Source: Sycon ciliatum
Taxonomy: Eukaryota; Porifera; Calcarea; Leucosolenida; Sycettidae
Direction: 5' to 3'
Assembly: GCF_964019385.1 (NCBI RefSeq)
Contig: NC_088647.1
Coordinates: 402,112-466,111, forward strand
Length of the DNA stretch: 64,000 nt
Shown here: positions 23,709 through 37,500 of the stretch, piece after piece
Position numbering within the stretch: position 1 is the stretch's first letter
Layout: each line of letters begins with the position of its first letter
Notes under the pieces: model-generated
Seen by the model: only the letters and a program-made list of their open reading frames with translations
Database searches by the model: none
Told to the model about the DNA's origin: nothing
Made by a program: the position numbers and the translations under genes

Positions 23709-25342
23709 TGTTTGCCTATTGCAGCTGTACAGTGAGAATATTGTTGAAATCTACGCATTCTGTGTAATACAGCTTCTGTCCATTTCATACAGCTGTACAC
23801 AAGGTATGTACTGTATCTCTCGACTTTACTGATAGCTGCGTGTAAGGTATACAGGGGCCAGTGGCCAATTGTGATGGCTAGAAATTCATCACTGTACATT
23901 AGCATTAGCACTAGACCCGCCGGAACCAGTCCGGTTGTGGACCCGCCGTATCACGCACCAGTCATGATGAAAGGCTATGGCATGGCCGCAACAATCAAAA
24001 ACTGCTTCCGCCGCTCCTGGTTATGGATACACGTACAGTCGGACCTCGCTTATCCGGTCATCTTTTATCCGAATCCCTCGCCATCCGGAAGAAAATTGTT
24101 GGTTACCGATTTACAGCATATGTCATGCATACATACAGAATGTGTGTTCGATTATCCGGTTCCCTCGCCTATCCGGAGGTCTGACTGTACTTGGAAGTAG
24201 TTCCCAGGACAGCTGGAAGCAGGTGTTGAGTGGTCCGACCATACCATCATCTTTCATACTTTGTGCATGATATGGCGGTACCCATGATCTCCTCAGCAGT
24301 TAACACGTGTTGTCGGCTAACAGTTTGATTCCGGTAATGACCTGACCAACCGGATGGGTTCCGGCGAGTTTAGTTCACTATCACTGGCTTTCAGTTGGCT
24401 AGCTAATCCTGTACATGGGTGAGGGCACTGCACAAGACCTCCTTTTCATTCATGATGTACATGTGCAGTGTCTTGTCCATACACAATCCAGGCTGACCTG
24501 GACTTGGTGTTCAACACTGTCTCTTACATAGCCTGCAGTCACTGAGTATGGAGTTTACCTTGTCTTACATAGCCTGCAGTCACTGAGTATGGAGTTTACC
24601 TTGTCTTACATAGCCTGCAGTCACTGAGTATGGAGTTTACCTTGTCTTACATAGCCTGCAGTCACTGAGTATGGAGTTTACCTTGTCTTACATAGCCTGC
24701 AGTCACTGAGTATGGAGTTTACCTTGTCTTACATAGCCTGCAGTCACTGAGTATGGAGTTTACTGGCTTGTCTTACATAGCCTGCAGTCACTGAGTATGG
24801 AGTTTACCTTGTCTTACATAGCCTGCAGTCACTGAGTATGGAGTTTACCTTGTCTTACATAGCCTGCAGTCACTGAGTATGGAGTTTACCTTGTCTTACA
24901 TAGCCTGCAGTCACTGAGTATGGAGTTTACCTTGTCTTACATAGCCTGCAGTCACTGAGTATGGAGTTTACCTTGTTTTACATAGCCTGCAGTCACTGAG
25001 TATGGAGTTTACTGGCTTGTCTTACCGGCCGACATGTATGTTTATCATCAAAGCATGGAGTCCATGCAGTTCGTAATTTGCCAGCCATGTGCAGTGCTGC
25101 CAAGTCCTTCTATATTTTATATCCGAACACACACCTTTGTCCAATAAATGGTCCAAAAAGTGCCTTTCCGGTTTCCGGTTTCTACAGAGAGCCATGTACA
25201 GTACATCATGAGGAAAATATTATTACGTACTGAGTGACAGTGGGTGTCTGGAACAGATGTTTGCTTTTAGATTGTTTGGTGGCGCTGCATATGGTACAGC
25301 CTTGAGCTGGTCCCACACCACACACACACACATACACACACA

Positions 25343-25377
<35 letters not shown>

Positions 25378-25379
25378 GC

Positions 25380-25452
<73 letters not shown>

Positions 25453-25481
25453 ACACACGCACACACCACACACACACACGC

Positions 25482-25553
<72 letters not shown>

Positions 25554-28500
25554 CCACACACACACACACACGCCATGCACATTATACATATACATACACC
25601 TGTCAGGTCTTACCATCATTGCTTGTCAAGTGTTGCATGTGTGTTGTGCCGTCTTTGTATTGTGTGTTGTGTGCTCTTCTTCTTGCTTTCTGCAGTATTC
25701 CAATTCTTCACATCACGATCTGAATTCAAAAACAGACAACCAAACAGTGTAAAACTAGAAAACTATGACCCACCAATCATATTGGCTGTATCTAATGTAA
25801 GTACCGGGGTCTATGTGTGTGCGTGCATGTGTGTGTGGTGGTGGTGGTGGTGGTGGTGGTGGGGGTAAGCCTCAGTGTATGTGTCGGCAGGGGAGAGTGG
25901 CACTGGCTGTTATGTAGCTGAGTCACTGCCTTCATTGTTCCAGCATATCATATTCAACCACCCCGGGCTCTACGCCAATGCTAACCTTAGCCCTTGACAA
26001 CTGTAACAAGTACAGTACCTGGCATTGCTGCTTCTGGGGATGTGAACTGTCCATGCCTTGTGTTCTGGACACTGTGTTGATATTTGACAGTCGTGCACAA
26101 TCACGTACGCATGCCTTGCGCATGCAATCCCAGCAAGAGATTACTGGAGCAGATGCTGATCTTGATATAGAACAAGATATCAGACTGCGGATTACAAGTT
26201 ACTTGACCCTCTTTGAATGGTTATACGGGCAGATCAGTGTAGATCAGTGTAGATCAGTGTAGATCAGTGTAGAGCCGTGTAGATCAGTGTAGATCCGTGT
26301 AGATCCGTGTAGATCCGAGTAGATCCGAGTAGATCCGAGTAGATCCGAGTAGATCCGAGTAGATCCGAGTAGATCCGAGTAGATCCGAGTAGATCCGAGT
26401 AGATCCGAGTAGATCCGAGTAGATCCGAGTAGATCCGAGTAGATCCGAGTAGATCCGAGTAGATCCGAGTAGATCCGAGTAGATCCGAGTAGATCCGAGT
26501 AGATCCGAGTAGATCCGAGTAGATCCGAGTAGATCCGAGTAGATCCGAGTAGATCCGAGTAGATCCGAGTAGATCCGAGTAGATCCGAGTAGATCCGAGT
26601 AGATCCGAGTAGATCCGAGTAGATCCGAGTAGATCCGAGTAGATCCGAGTAGATCCGAGTAGATCCGAGTAGATCCGAGTAGATCCGAGTAGATCCGAGT
26701 AGATCCGAGTAGATCCGAGTAGATCCGAGTAGATCCGAGTAGATCCGAGTAGATCCGAGTAGATCCGAGTAGATCCGAGTAGATCCGAGTAGATCCGAGT
26801 AGATCCGAGTAGATCCGAGTAGATCCGAGTAGATCCGAGTAGATCCGAGTAGATCCGAGTAGATCCGAGTAGATCCGAGTAGATCCGAGTAGATCCGAGT
26901 AGATCCGAGTAGATCCGAGTAGATCCGAGTAGATCCGAGTAGATCCGAGTAGATCCGAGTAGATCCGAGTAGATCCGAGTAGATCCGAGTAGATCCGAGT
27001 AGATCCGAGTAGATCCGAGTAGATCCGAGTAGATCCGAGTAGATCCGAGTAGATCCGAGTAGATCCGAGTAGATCCGAGTAGATCCGAGTAGATCCGAGT
27101 AGATCCGAGTAGATCCGAGTAGATCCGAGTAGATCCGAGTAGATCCGAGTAGATCCGAGTAGATCCGAGTAGATCCGAGTAGATCCGAGTAGATCCGAGT
27201 AGATCCGAGTAGATCCGAGTAGATCCGAGTAGATCCGAGTAGATCCGAGTAGATCCGAGTAGATCCGAGTAGATCCGAGTAGATCCGAGTAGATCCGAGT
27301 AGATCCGAGTAGATCCGAGTAGATCCGAGTAGATCCGAGTAGATCCGAGTAGATCCGAGTAGATCCGAGTAGATCCGAGTAGATCCGAGTAGATCCGAGT
27401 AGATCCGAGTAGATCCGAGTAGATCCGAGTAGATCCGAGTAGATCCGAGTAGATCCGAGTAGATCCGAGTAGATCCGAGTAGATCCGAGTAGATCCGAGT
27501 AGATCCGAGTAGATCCGAGTAGATCCGAGTAGATCCGAGTAGATCCGAGTAGATCCGAGTAGATCCGAGTAGATCCGAGTAGATCTGTCACGTCCCAGAA
27601 TAAGACAACTGCTGCCTGATAGTCCTGTGATAGCAGGATCTACCTACAGTGCGTTTTTTTATAATAGACTCTGAAAACCTTGAGAACGTACTCAAGGACA
27701 CTTTTGAGAAAATGTCATGCGAGTTGCGTCACGAAAATCTGCGCGCGAAATTCGAAAAACCAGGTGTGACTCGTGGCATTTCGCCATCTTGTTCAGAGTG
27801 TCATTCGAGCTCCTTGCCTCGTGGCCGGAGGAATCATTTTTGTTGCTGACTGCTCTGTGGCCCTATTTTGCTTTTTCTCGAGTGTCTTTTCGTTCGTGGC
27901 AACTTGTTCTCTCGACATGCCACATAATTATAACAAAACGCGAACGGGCCATGGTACATGGTGGTGTCTGTTTTACAATTTTTTGCGAAGACGAGGAGAA
28001 CAATGGCTGGGCATCGAATTGGTCCCAAGTATTCCATTCGTCATGCTGCTGTTGCGTCAGCATTTCCACCATGAACAGATGTACCAGGGATGCTGACGGC
28101 GAAAATCAGCGTGCTGCGTTGGCCTTGTCTGTCTCCAGTGATGAAGGCAACGAGAGTGACAATCCCCGATGTGAGACTCGTGCCATGAAACCACTCAACC
28201 CTGACGGATTTGCTTTGGACTGTATAAGAAGTAATTTACGGATTCTATGCTGCGAAGGAGGACCCAACACTAGACAAAGTTCCTGCTCGCTGCAGAGAAA
28301 CCATCGACGATTTTCCAGACATGAGCAAAACTAGCTCTTGGATAATGTTGCGTTCCATGGGATTCCAGTGTGGCAAGACCAGAGGTATCACACAAATAAT
28401 GATGGAACAGCACAGGATTGTGTCATGGCGGCATCGCTACCTGTGAGACATACCTGGATGAGACGTGGGTCAATGCGCGTCACACAGTTACTAGGAGGTG

Positions 28501-31500
28501 GTACGACAATGGTGACAGGAGTATACCAAGCAACCAAATGAAGCACCATCAGGTAAAGGCAAGCGCTTTATTGTTCTGCATACTGGTGGACGGGACAGAT
28601 TCGTGAAAAACTGCGCCGATGTGTTCGTGACTGGAGACCGACGAGGCCAACGATGATATACGTCGTCGGCTGTCCGAGCACATCTGTTCACTGTGTAATA
28701 CTGTCGTCACAAGTGCAACACAAAACACGGAATTATTGGGGCCGTTTCGTTCCTCGCTGGTTGTAATCGAACTATGACTTTCTCTTGTATGACTCTGTCT
28801 TGTGTAGTTGACATTACTTCTTACCTCTTGTTGCCTGTCATGTGATTCATGTGCGTGATTCATCCGGTGGATGCGGCTTTCTTGTACGCATGCATGTATG
28901 CTGTGCAGCTGTTTGCGCTTGCTGTGGTACGCATGCATGCTCCAGTTCCTTTCGGAGACACGCTGCTCTTTTTACAGGAGTTCTGGTGTGTTCCGATGGC
29001 GATGGTTTTGTGAACAAAGTTCTCTCTCTTGTTGTACTGTCGTATGTATTAGCACAAACAATAACCTTCCAGTTAGTATAATTACTTGTCCAGACCTGTG
29101 TGGTGTTTTGGCCGTGGTATGCCTGAGACCGGTTGTGGGGGTAATTTTCTAGCAGCGTGGTGCCGAAACCCGGGAATTGTTTGTGCGTAGACGTCAGTTT
29201 TAGTGTATGCCTCGTCGTCGTCGTACGGGACAGAGAGCGAGACAAGGAGAGGTTGAGGCCTTGCCTGTATCGGACAGTGAAGCAGTTGGCGTTGCTTCTG
29301 AACCTGAAGCCATGTCTGGCCTGAAGCTGGACGGCTTGATGAAGTCCTTCGGTGGGAAGGCAGGTGACAGCTTTGATGACTTTTGGTTGAAGTACTCTGT
29401 GCTGTCGGAGGTGAATGGTTGGGACACGGCTGATAAGCGCATGCAGAGACTGCCTCTGTTTTTGGAAGGAGATGCGCTGCTCGTGTTTAGTAGAATGGAG
29501 GCTGCGGATAAGAAGGACGAGGATAAGGTGTCCGCTTTGCTGCAAAAGTCGTTCGGCGTGACAGGAAGTGATGCGTACGAAAAATTTACGTCCCGCCGGT
29601 TCCTTTCTGATGAAAGTCCTGACGCGTACGTGTCTGATTTGCAGCGGCTGCTGGCTGCATCAGGTCACAAGCTGACAGGTGATGACGATTCTGTCGTTAT
29701 TGAGCAGCTGCTGGCTGGTCTCCCTTTTGATTTTGCCAAGGAGATCCGCCTGTCAAGTGCTGGGAAAGACTTACGTGTGTCCGACTGTGTGGAGAAGTTG
29801 AGAGCACTGCGCAAGATTGTGTCAGCAAGGCCAGGTATTGCTGGTGCAGTGGTGTCTGGCCCTTCCGGTGGGAAGAAGTCCCATATTGTCTGTCATAAGT
29901 GTGGTGAACCTGGGCATATACGGAAACATTGCCCGGAAGGACGTGGCGGTGGCTACGGCGGTGGTGGCGGCGGTGGCTACGGCGGTGGCGGCGGCGGATA
30001 TGGTGGTGGCCAGCAGAAGTCATCAGGGCCACGAAATGTTACATGTTTCTTCTGTGAGCAACCGGGTCATTATCAACAGGACTGTGAGCTCAAAAAGCAA
30101 TGGCTCCGAGACCAGAAGAGAGGCAAAGGCGTGGCCGGAGCGGCTGTGGAGATCGCCGATCCATGTCTCCTAGCTACGGTAACCACCACGCGACCTGGTT
30201 TGCCTCGTGTGTTTGTAGACGTGGCTGTACCTGACAGGGATGTGTGGAGGCGCGTGCAAGCCATCATCGATACTGGCTCCTGTCGCACGCTCATTAGCGA
30301 AGCACTTGTTGACAGTTTGGGTGTCCCTGTTACTGAGAGTCTGGGCAAAGGAATTGTTGCCTTGGACGGAGAGCAGCTGACTACACGTGGCGTGGTGGAA
30401 CTGCAGTACAAGCGTGATGATGGTCCTGTGTCAATTCCTGAGTCAACTATGTCCGCTGTTGTGCTTCCTGACCTGAACGTTGTGTCGGCTGACGTGCTGA
30501 TCGGCTCAGACTTCGTGACAATGTGTGGGGGTCTGCATATGGAATACGATGACGGAAGGCTAGCTGGTGTGGTGATCGGCCCGGCCCAGGAGAAGTCGGG
30601 TAAACGCGCACCTGACGTTGTCGGAGCTGTACCTACACCGACTAAGCTCCCTCGGCATGTGCAAGTCACAGAGGACGCCGACACAGGCAATGTCGTGCTT
30701 ACCACCAGTGATGGCACGGTGTGCTGGAACGCTGAAGAGCGACACTGGGAGATATCGTGGAAGTGGTCAAGCAAAAATGAGCCTGAGGGTTTCATTGGCT
30801 CCGGTGTGGCTCAGTATTCGCGGAGCGGTCTGTCGGAATCGCAAGAGAATACCTTCTGTGATGAAGTAGACGGATGGATTGAGAAGGGGTGGCTCGTACC
30901 TCATGATCCAGCGGTCCACGGAGAACCGGCTGCAGTACTTCCCCTGCTAGCAGTCAAACAAGAGCACAAGTTGACGACGCCTGTGAGACCGTGTTTGGAC
31001 TACACTGCTTTGAACAAAGAGCTGGTATCCAACCCTGGTGCTGAAGCACCTGCGTGCCAAGAGAAGCTGCGGCAGTGGCGCGGTGCAGGAGATCCCGATT
31101 CATATGCTCTGATTGATATACGGAAGGCATATTTGCAAGTCCGTGTGTGCCCTGACCTATGGCGCTACCAGGTGGTGAAGTGGAAAGGTCAGACGTATGT
31201 CCTAACAAGAATGGGCTTTGGTCTGTCAGTAGCACCTAAGCTGATGGATTTGATTGTTCGGTACTCAACTCGCCAGTTTCCGGCTGTCGACAACTATATC
31301 GACGATCTATATGTACCCAAGGAGCAGACGGATGCCGTCGTCAAGCAGCTGGCAGAGTATGGACTCCCGACAAAGCCGGCGGAAGACCCGGCGACCGCGC
31401 GCGTTCTTGGCCTGCAGTTGAGCAAGGATGACAGCGGTGAGGTCAAGTGGGCTAGGCGAGATGGGCCCCGAACCGCGTTGCCGGACGTGTTGACACGTCG

Positions 31501-34500
31501 TGCAGTGTACAAGTGGTGTGGAGCATTGGTGGGCCACTACCCAGTTGCGAGCTGGCTTCGAGTGCACTGTAGCTGGTTGAAGCATCTAACTAGCCTTCTC
31601 GGCTTGAAGTATGACGATCCGTTGCCTGACCAGCTCAAGAGGTTTTGCATTGATTTAGCCCAGCGCCTCAGCAGCGATGACCCAGTCGGCGGTGTGTGGC
31701 AAGGTCCCGGAAGTGCAGAGGAACCATGCAAAGTCTGGTGCGATGCTTCTGATATCGCGTATGGCGCGGCGTTGGAGTTCAATGGCTGTATCATCGAGGA
31801 TTGCAGTTGGCTGAGAAAGATGGACGACAAGCGCCACATCAACTTGTCTGAACTGGATGCAGCTGCTGAGGGACTCAACCTCGCAGTCCAGTGGGGTGCG
31901 CGGCGAATCCAGCTGATGACCGACTCCAAAACCGTTGCTAGTTGGATCCAACAGCTTCTGACCGACTCCAAGCGCGTGAAGACCAGTGGGTTGCATAGCG
32001 TGCTTATCCAACGTCGTCTGCAGGTTATCGAAGAGACCGTGGCACAATTGGGTCTGGAAGTGGAAGTCATCTGGGTTCCGACAGCTGACAACAAGGCCGA
32101 CCGGCTAACTCGCGTTCCTCAGAAGTGGACGCACTATGCTAAGACCCTGCTGAAGGATGATGTAGCTGCCATGGCCCTGACGGTGATTGGACCTGTGACT
32201 TTGGAGCAAGTCAGTGTTGCGCAACAGCAGTGCGCTGATGTCCGTCAAGCCATTGCCCAAGTGGAGAAGGGAGAGCCTGTGACGGTGGAGTGTTTCAAGA
32301 AGATCGGCGGACAGCTACTGGTTGACAAAGGCATGTTGTACCGGAGTGTGAAGCTGCCTGTGGAAGGTGGCGTTGCTGTGCCAGTGATACCAGAGTCGCT
32401 ACAAGGTCAGCTTGTCAGTGCTGTGCACGCCAACTCTGGTCATGCCAACTGGCAGACTATGCATGACATGCTGAGAGCTGAGTGCTATTTCCCGTCGATG
32501 TCGACAGCTTGCCAAGATTATGTGCGCCGATGCCAGGCCTGTGTCCGAGCAAGCACGAAGCGAGGTCCTGTTGGAGAGCCTGTTCGCCCGGACATCCCAG
32601 GAAAGCCTTGGAGTGAGATAGTCATTGACACCTTGGAGCTCGGTATCGATCGCTCAGGGCGGTATCACTGTGTGCTAGTCATTGTCGACGCTTTTACGAA
32701 GTGGGCAGATGCTATACCGCTACCTCGTCATGATGCCAAGTCAGTCGCTGAAGCTGTGACCAAGGTTTGCCTGCAGTTTGGCGCGCCTGAAGTCGTAAGG
32801 ATGGATAACGGAACGGAGTTTGCGAATGCTGTTGTGAGTTCGCTGTTTCGCGTCTTTGGAACTAAGGTGCGCACTGGAGCAGCTTACCACCCGCAGTCAC
32901 AGGGATCAGCAGAGCGGATGAACCGTACGCTCTTGACGATGATACGGAAGGTGCTTGACCGGTCATCTGATTGGAAGGACGACCTAGAAGTGCTGCTGTT
33001 TTACTACCGTACGCGGCCACACTCTGCCACCGGTATTAGCCCTATGGAAGCCATGTTTGGCTGGTTGCCACGTCATCTCATTGTGGAGAAGGATGCTGCA
33101 GCTGAGTCTCTAAGTGCGTGGGTAACCAAGCTTGCGAACAGGGCTAGCCAGATACGCGACTTGGTGGAAGAGGAGCTGTCACGGCCTGACGCATGCAGCC
33201 CCGAGGCCGAGAACCCGTACAGCCGTGGAGACCGTGTGATGATGCTACGCCCACAGCGCCAGCAGAAGAGGCTCCCGCCATACGAGGATGGATGGGTCGT
33301 CACTGAGACTGTGACCCCTGTCACCGTGAGAATTCAGAGAGATGCAGGAGGCTTGCTGCAAATGAAGACGGTCAACGTGTCACTTATCAAGCCTGATGTC
33401 TCGGACCCGACAGATGGTGTGAGTGCCGATGATACAACAGAAGACCAGCCAGTAGAGCCTGAGGAAGTAATGCGTCTTCGACCCCGTGATGGCCTGAATG
33501 CCCCGGCTAGGTTCCGCCAGTAATGCCAACTGGTGGGAACGTGTAATCGAACTATGACTTTCTCTTGTATGACTCTGTCTTGTGTAGTTGACATTACTTC
33601 TTACCTCTTGTTGCCTGTCATGTGATTCATGTGCGTGATTCATCCGGTGGATGCGGCTTTCTTGTACGCATGCATGTATGCTGTGCAGCTGTTTGCGCTT
33701 GCTGTGGTACGCATGCATGCTCCAGTTCCTTTCGGAGACACGCTGCTCTTTTTACAGGAGTTCTGGTGTGTTCCGATGGCGATAGTTTTGTGAACAAAGT
33801 TCTCTCTCTTGTTGTACTGTCGTATGTATTAGCACAAACAATAACCTTCCAGTTAGTATAATTACTTGTCCAGACCTGTGTGGTGTTTTGGCCGTGGTAT
33901 GCCTGAGACCGGTTGTGGGGGTAATTTTCTAGCATGGTCTTCTACTATTCGCAGATGTTGAACCAGACACAATTGTGACCTATTTGCATTGTGTGTGTGT
34001 GTGTTTGTGTGTTTGTAAAACTGCTCATGCTTCCTTTTTGTTACGGTCTCTTTATGGGAGCTGTGTGAATTGCCTTTGTGATTTGTTGTGGTGTTTGAAT
34101 TTTCACTGCATTCTTTCAGGGATCGAGGGAAGTTTCCTACACCCATGCTGGAATGTTTTGATTTATTGAGCTAATTGCAATACAGGATTTGAATTATTCA
34201 GTACAGTTTGCCACAATAAGTCGTGAAAAGCCACGACTCACTGGTTTCCTACAAAGGTTAGGAGAACTGCAGACAGCAGTGCACAACTGCACAGCCATGT
34301 GCATGTACATGTACATGTATGCGCTCTACAGTATACCAAAAAAGAAAAGAAAAAAAAAGAATCAAGATGAACTGTACTGGATTCGAACCCATGCCGGGCA
34401 CCATGCAAGTGATGAGCTTTCCTGGCTAAAACTTCCGTTTTAAAAATCAAAATCCACTGAAAACCATTTAAAACTGGATTTCCAGCCGAAACCCGGCCGA

Positions 34501-37500
34501 ATATCTAACTTTGACAATTATTATTATTCCGACTCCCAAACTTAATTTTCTTTGATCCAAGACCCACACAAACGCAGCTGTGAAGAAAAAATTTCAAATT
34601 TGGAATGAGAACAAACTAAAAAATCAAAATCGACAATGGTCTGTTATAAAAAAACGCACTGTAGTGAGTAGCTCTGTGCTGAGCTGTCACGCCCTTTTGG
34701 TACAATGTGGTTTGGCCAGTGTCTTGTCCCACGTGCTTAGCATGTAGGTTGAGCGACACGCGCTTTCCCACGTAGGTGACATGCCTTCTTGGCATGACAC
34801 GTTATGGGATCCAAGGCCGGAACCTGGTCAGGTAGGTTCTCGCGTTGTACGTTTCCTAGAAGTTCTTCACTTCCTGGAAATGTGACTCCAGGCTTTGTGC
34901 AAAACCACGTCACTACGACGTTCTACAGGTTTCCACGATGCCTCGGTGCTTCGTGCAAAGAGCCAAGACTGATTATGACATTGTATAACAAGAGCTAAGT
35001 GCAAGACAGGAGACGTGTGCAAGAACCAAAACCGTCACCGCGCAAGAGGTCAGAGTATCACGCAAGCAAGACCAAGAATGCAGCAGAACTAACTTACCAT
35101 AAGAAGCCGCTGAACTATGGCACGTTGGGTGAGCGGGCTCCCCAACGTGACCCTCATATACTCACATTGTACTCTGACGTGGGTGAGCGGGCTCCCCACG
35201 TCCCAATTTGGTATTTCTTCTCTCGATGTCTTTCTTTCTCTTTCTTCTCGAATGATCACCGTACGTATATTCTGCATTTCTGCTGACTGGCTGCGCACAT
35301 TCCGGTTTGACTTGTTCTGCTATTTCCTGGAATTACCTCGCAACGATCACGCCATATACCTCTGAAGCACCCTATAAAAGAAGCTCTCATTCTCTCTTTT
35401 ACTTCAGTTTTAGTCTAGTCTAGTCTAGTCTAGTCTAGCAGTCGAGACTCGGTCTCAGCTCTCTGTCTTCGTTTACTTTGAGCTCGGATTTGATACTACT
35501 CACAACGTAAAACTAACAGTCTTTGTCTGTTGATCGTGTGGGGTTGAACTTGGACCAAGCCAGCTATATTGGTTGGCCCCTGGGTTGTGTTGGGCTTGTC
35601 GTGAGGCCACACGTCTATATTCAGTCGCCGCTCGTAGTGATTCGGGGTCCGGTCACTCTGAGCCGGGGACGCGACATTTGGTGCTGTGACCAGGATGGTC
35701 TAAGTTCTCCTCACTCCGTAACTGCAACGACGCGATGTCCACAGCAGTCTTTCGTGAACAACCTCGTCTCTGATGGCAGGTTCTTGGCGATAGACGTGGC
35801 AGAGCAACAGCAGTGTTGGACGCTCCAACTTGGTACGAAGAAAACTCCGAGTGCGTTTCTCTTTCGCATCCAGCACTGGCTTTCGTTCCGGATCTCGTGT
35901 TCCTGTAGCGCTGCAGTGCGAGTTCGTAGTGCACGACGAGCTTGCTTTGCTGCGGACTACATGGCGGACACCAAGGTGCGAAATTTATTGCCAGTTGCAC
36001 GATCGATCGAGGAGTTGTTTGCATTCAGGCAGTTTTCAAGTACGAGTGCAGTGCGCGTTGTTCAGCTTCAGATATGGAAGGGTGCGTGAACCCGTGTACC
36101 ATGTGTACGCACATGAGCCGTAAACAGGGCTTGGGTCCTCTTTACGGAGCGTTGTGAAAGTAGTCACTACGACTGGATCACGGAGTAGTGCAGTGTAGTT
36201 TTCAAGTTTCGACAAGAAAACGCCACTGTTCGGACATGGTGTTTGTTGAGACCGCTTGAAGCTCTTGAAGCTTGACAAGTCGTCTCTTCAACGATGAGGC
36301 CTTACTGACATTCGAACTCAGTTTGTTCTCAGTCGCGAGTGCTGTTTGAAGACCCGGTTGTTTCATGGCTGAAACGATGGGAGGATGCAGACCACGTCGT
36401 TGGTTGTGGACGAATGCAATCTCGTTCTGTGTGTCGATGCACCAGACGAAGTTTTGTGTGACGCCCAGCTTTGGTGCTGGAGGACGCAGTTTTATCTGCG
36501 AATGTTCTTGATGATCATGTCAGTCGCGAGGATGGGAGTTCTGACCTTGTTGTCGATCTTCAGTCTCCAGACGTTCTGTTTGTGAAGAAAAAAAAGTTTG
36601 TGGAGAGGATGGCCGAACAGTACATGACCTACTAGTATGTGCTGGAGTGTATACTCGTTACTCGCCGCGGTCCTTGTCCTTGGTGAAAGTTGACCAGTTT
36701 CCTGAAGAAGGAACTGTATCCTGTGAAAGTGTGATGTTGATGGGTGCCTTTGCATCCTCAACAAATGACTGAACTGTGCACCGGTTCGGGTTGTGTACGG
36801 CTCAGAGGAGTCAGTTGGTCTCTGTGGATGAGGCGCCCGGATCGGTCAGTTGTAGCCAATTTCGGTTGGTGGTGATGAGCTTGCATAGTGAGTAACGGAG
36901 AAGGGGACGGTGGTGACCATACAGGCCAGGATGGGATTCCTGGGGCCGAAGAAGTATGGTCTGCGCTTCATATAGGACGAGGTCCTAGAACTGAAGTGGA
37001 AAGGCTGTGGTGGGAGAGGATGATTTGGATCTGGATCCCACGAGCACAGTGTTGGCTGATCAGGGGACGCCCTGTGTCGAGGAGCCTGGTAGGCGAGACT
37101 CATCTGGGGATGATGAGTTGTTGCGAGTGAGGTCCCAATTTGCTCGTTACCGGATGGATTTTACTACGAGCTCTTTACCGATCTGGTTTCACAACTGTGT
37201 AGCACCATCGGATTGAGTGAATGCTTTATGTGCCTGGCACCTGGCGAGGAATTGTATTTTCTCGTGAGCAGTCAGTGATATTGTTCAGTCGTATGAGCCC
37301 GATACGAGTGATATGCTGTATTAGGCTGATGACATGGTGTTCGCACCAAAACCTGTGGTGGATTGGACTTGCATCCTGCATCTCCAGTTGACTTACCTCT
37401 TGTATCCGTCGCGGAGCCTGGTGGATGACACTGGCAACGTCGCGGTATCTCACCGACTACCATATCGGTCGAGGATAGTCACGGGGACGTGATTCTTCAA

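Larger units (their letters stand above)
28762..33934 (+). mobile_element. Ty3/gypsy-like LTR retrotransposon with one gag-pol frame
   Basis: 393-bp LTRs (28762-29154, 33542-33934; TGTAATCGAAC to TTTCTAGCA), a 4-bp target duplication TGGT (28758-28761, 33935-33938), a tRNA-Phe primer site and a single intact gag-pol frame. One LTR difference was noticed (G at about 28996-29005 versus A at 33784), so the copy is young and may still be able to move. It lies inside the Tc1-like element. Confidence 0.93.
27647..34661 (+). mobile_element. Tc1/mariner-like DNA transposon, interrupted
   Basis: The ends CAGTGCGTTTTTTTATAA and, in reverse complement, CAGTGCGTTTTTTTATAAC, are flanked by TA (27645-27646, 34662-34663). 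The empty target is preserved in the right LTR (…GATCTACCTAGTGAGTAG at about 37565). Without the gypsy insertion the element is about 1.84 kb, with a broken transposase at 28220-28658. Confidence 0.85.

Noticed and set aside
24528..25022. CRISPR-like regular repeats
   Set aside because: The 41-bp, 34-bp and 54-bp arrays are head-to-tail repeats without unique spacers in animal introns, so they are minisatellites.
25944..26000. Possible exon after TTCCAG at 25943
   Set aside because: The in-phase reading ([17 protein letters not shown]) hits a stop before any donor, and exons 5 and 6 already join in phase.
26284..27591. 435-codon minus-strand frame repeating [10 protein letters not shown]
   Set aside because: It is the translation of the 10-bp satellite and ends where the array ends; there is no independent coding signal.
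34340..34440. Functional tRNA gene on the minus strand
   Set aside because: Only the B box is convincing; acceptor, D and anticodon stems do not pair.
35523..36089. 188-codon frame in the non-autonomous LTR element
   Set aside because: It runs across the LTR/interior boundary and has no gag or enzyme motif; the same LTR part is copied at 38433-38586 without a matching extension.
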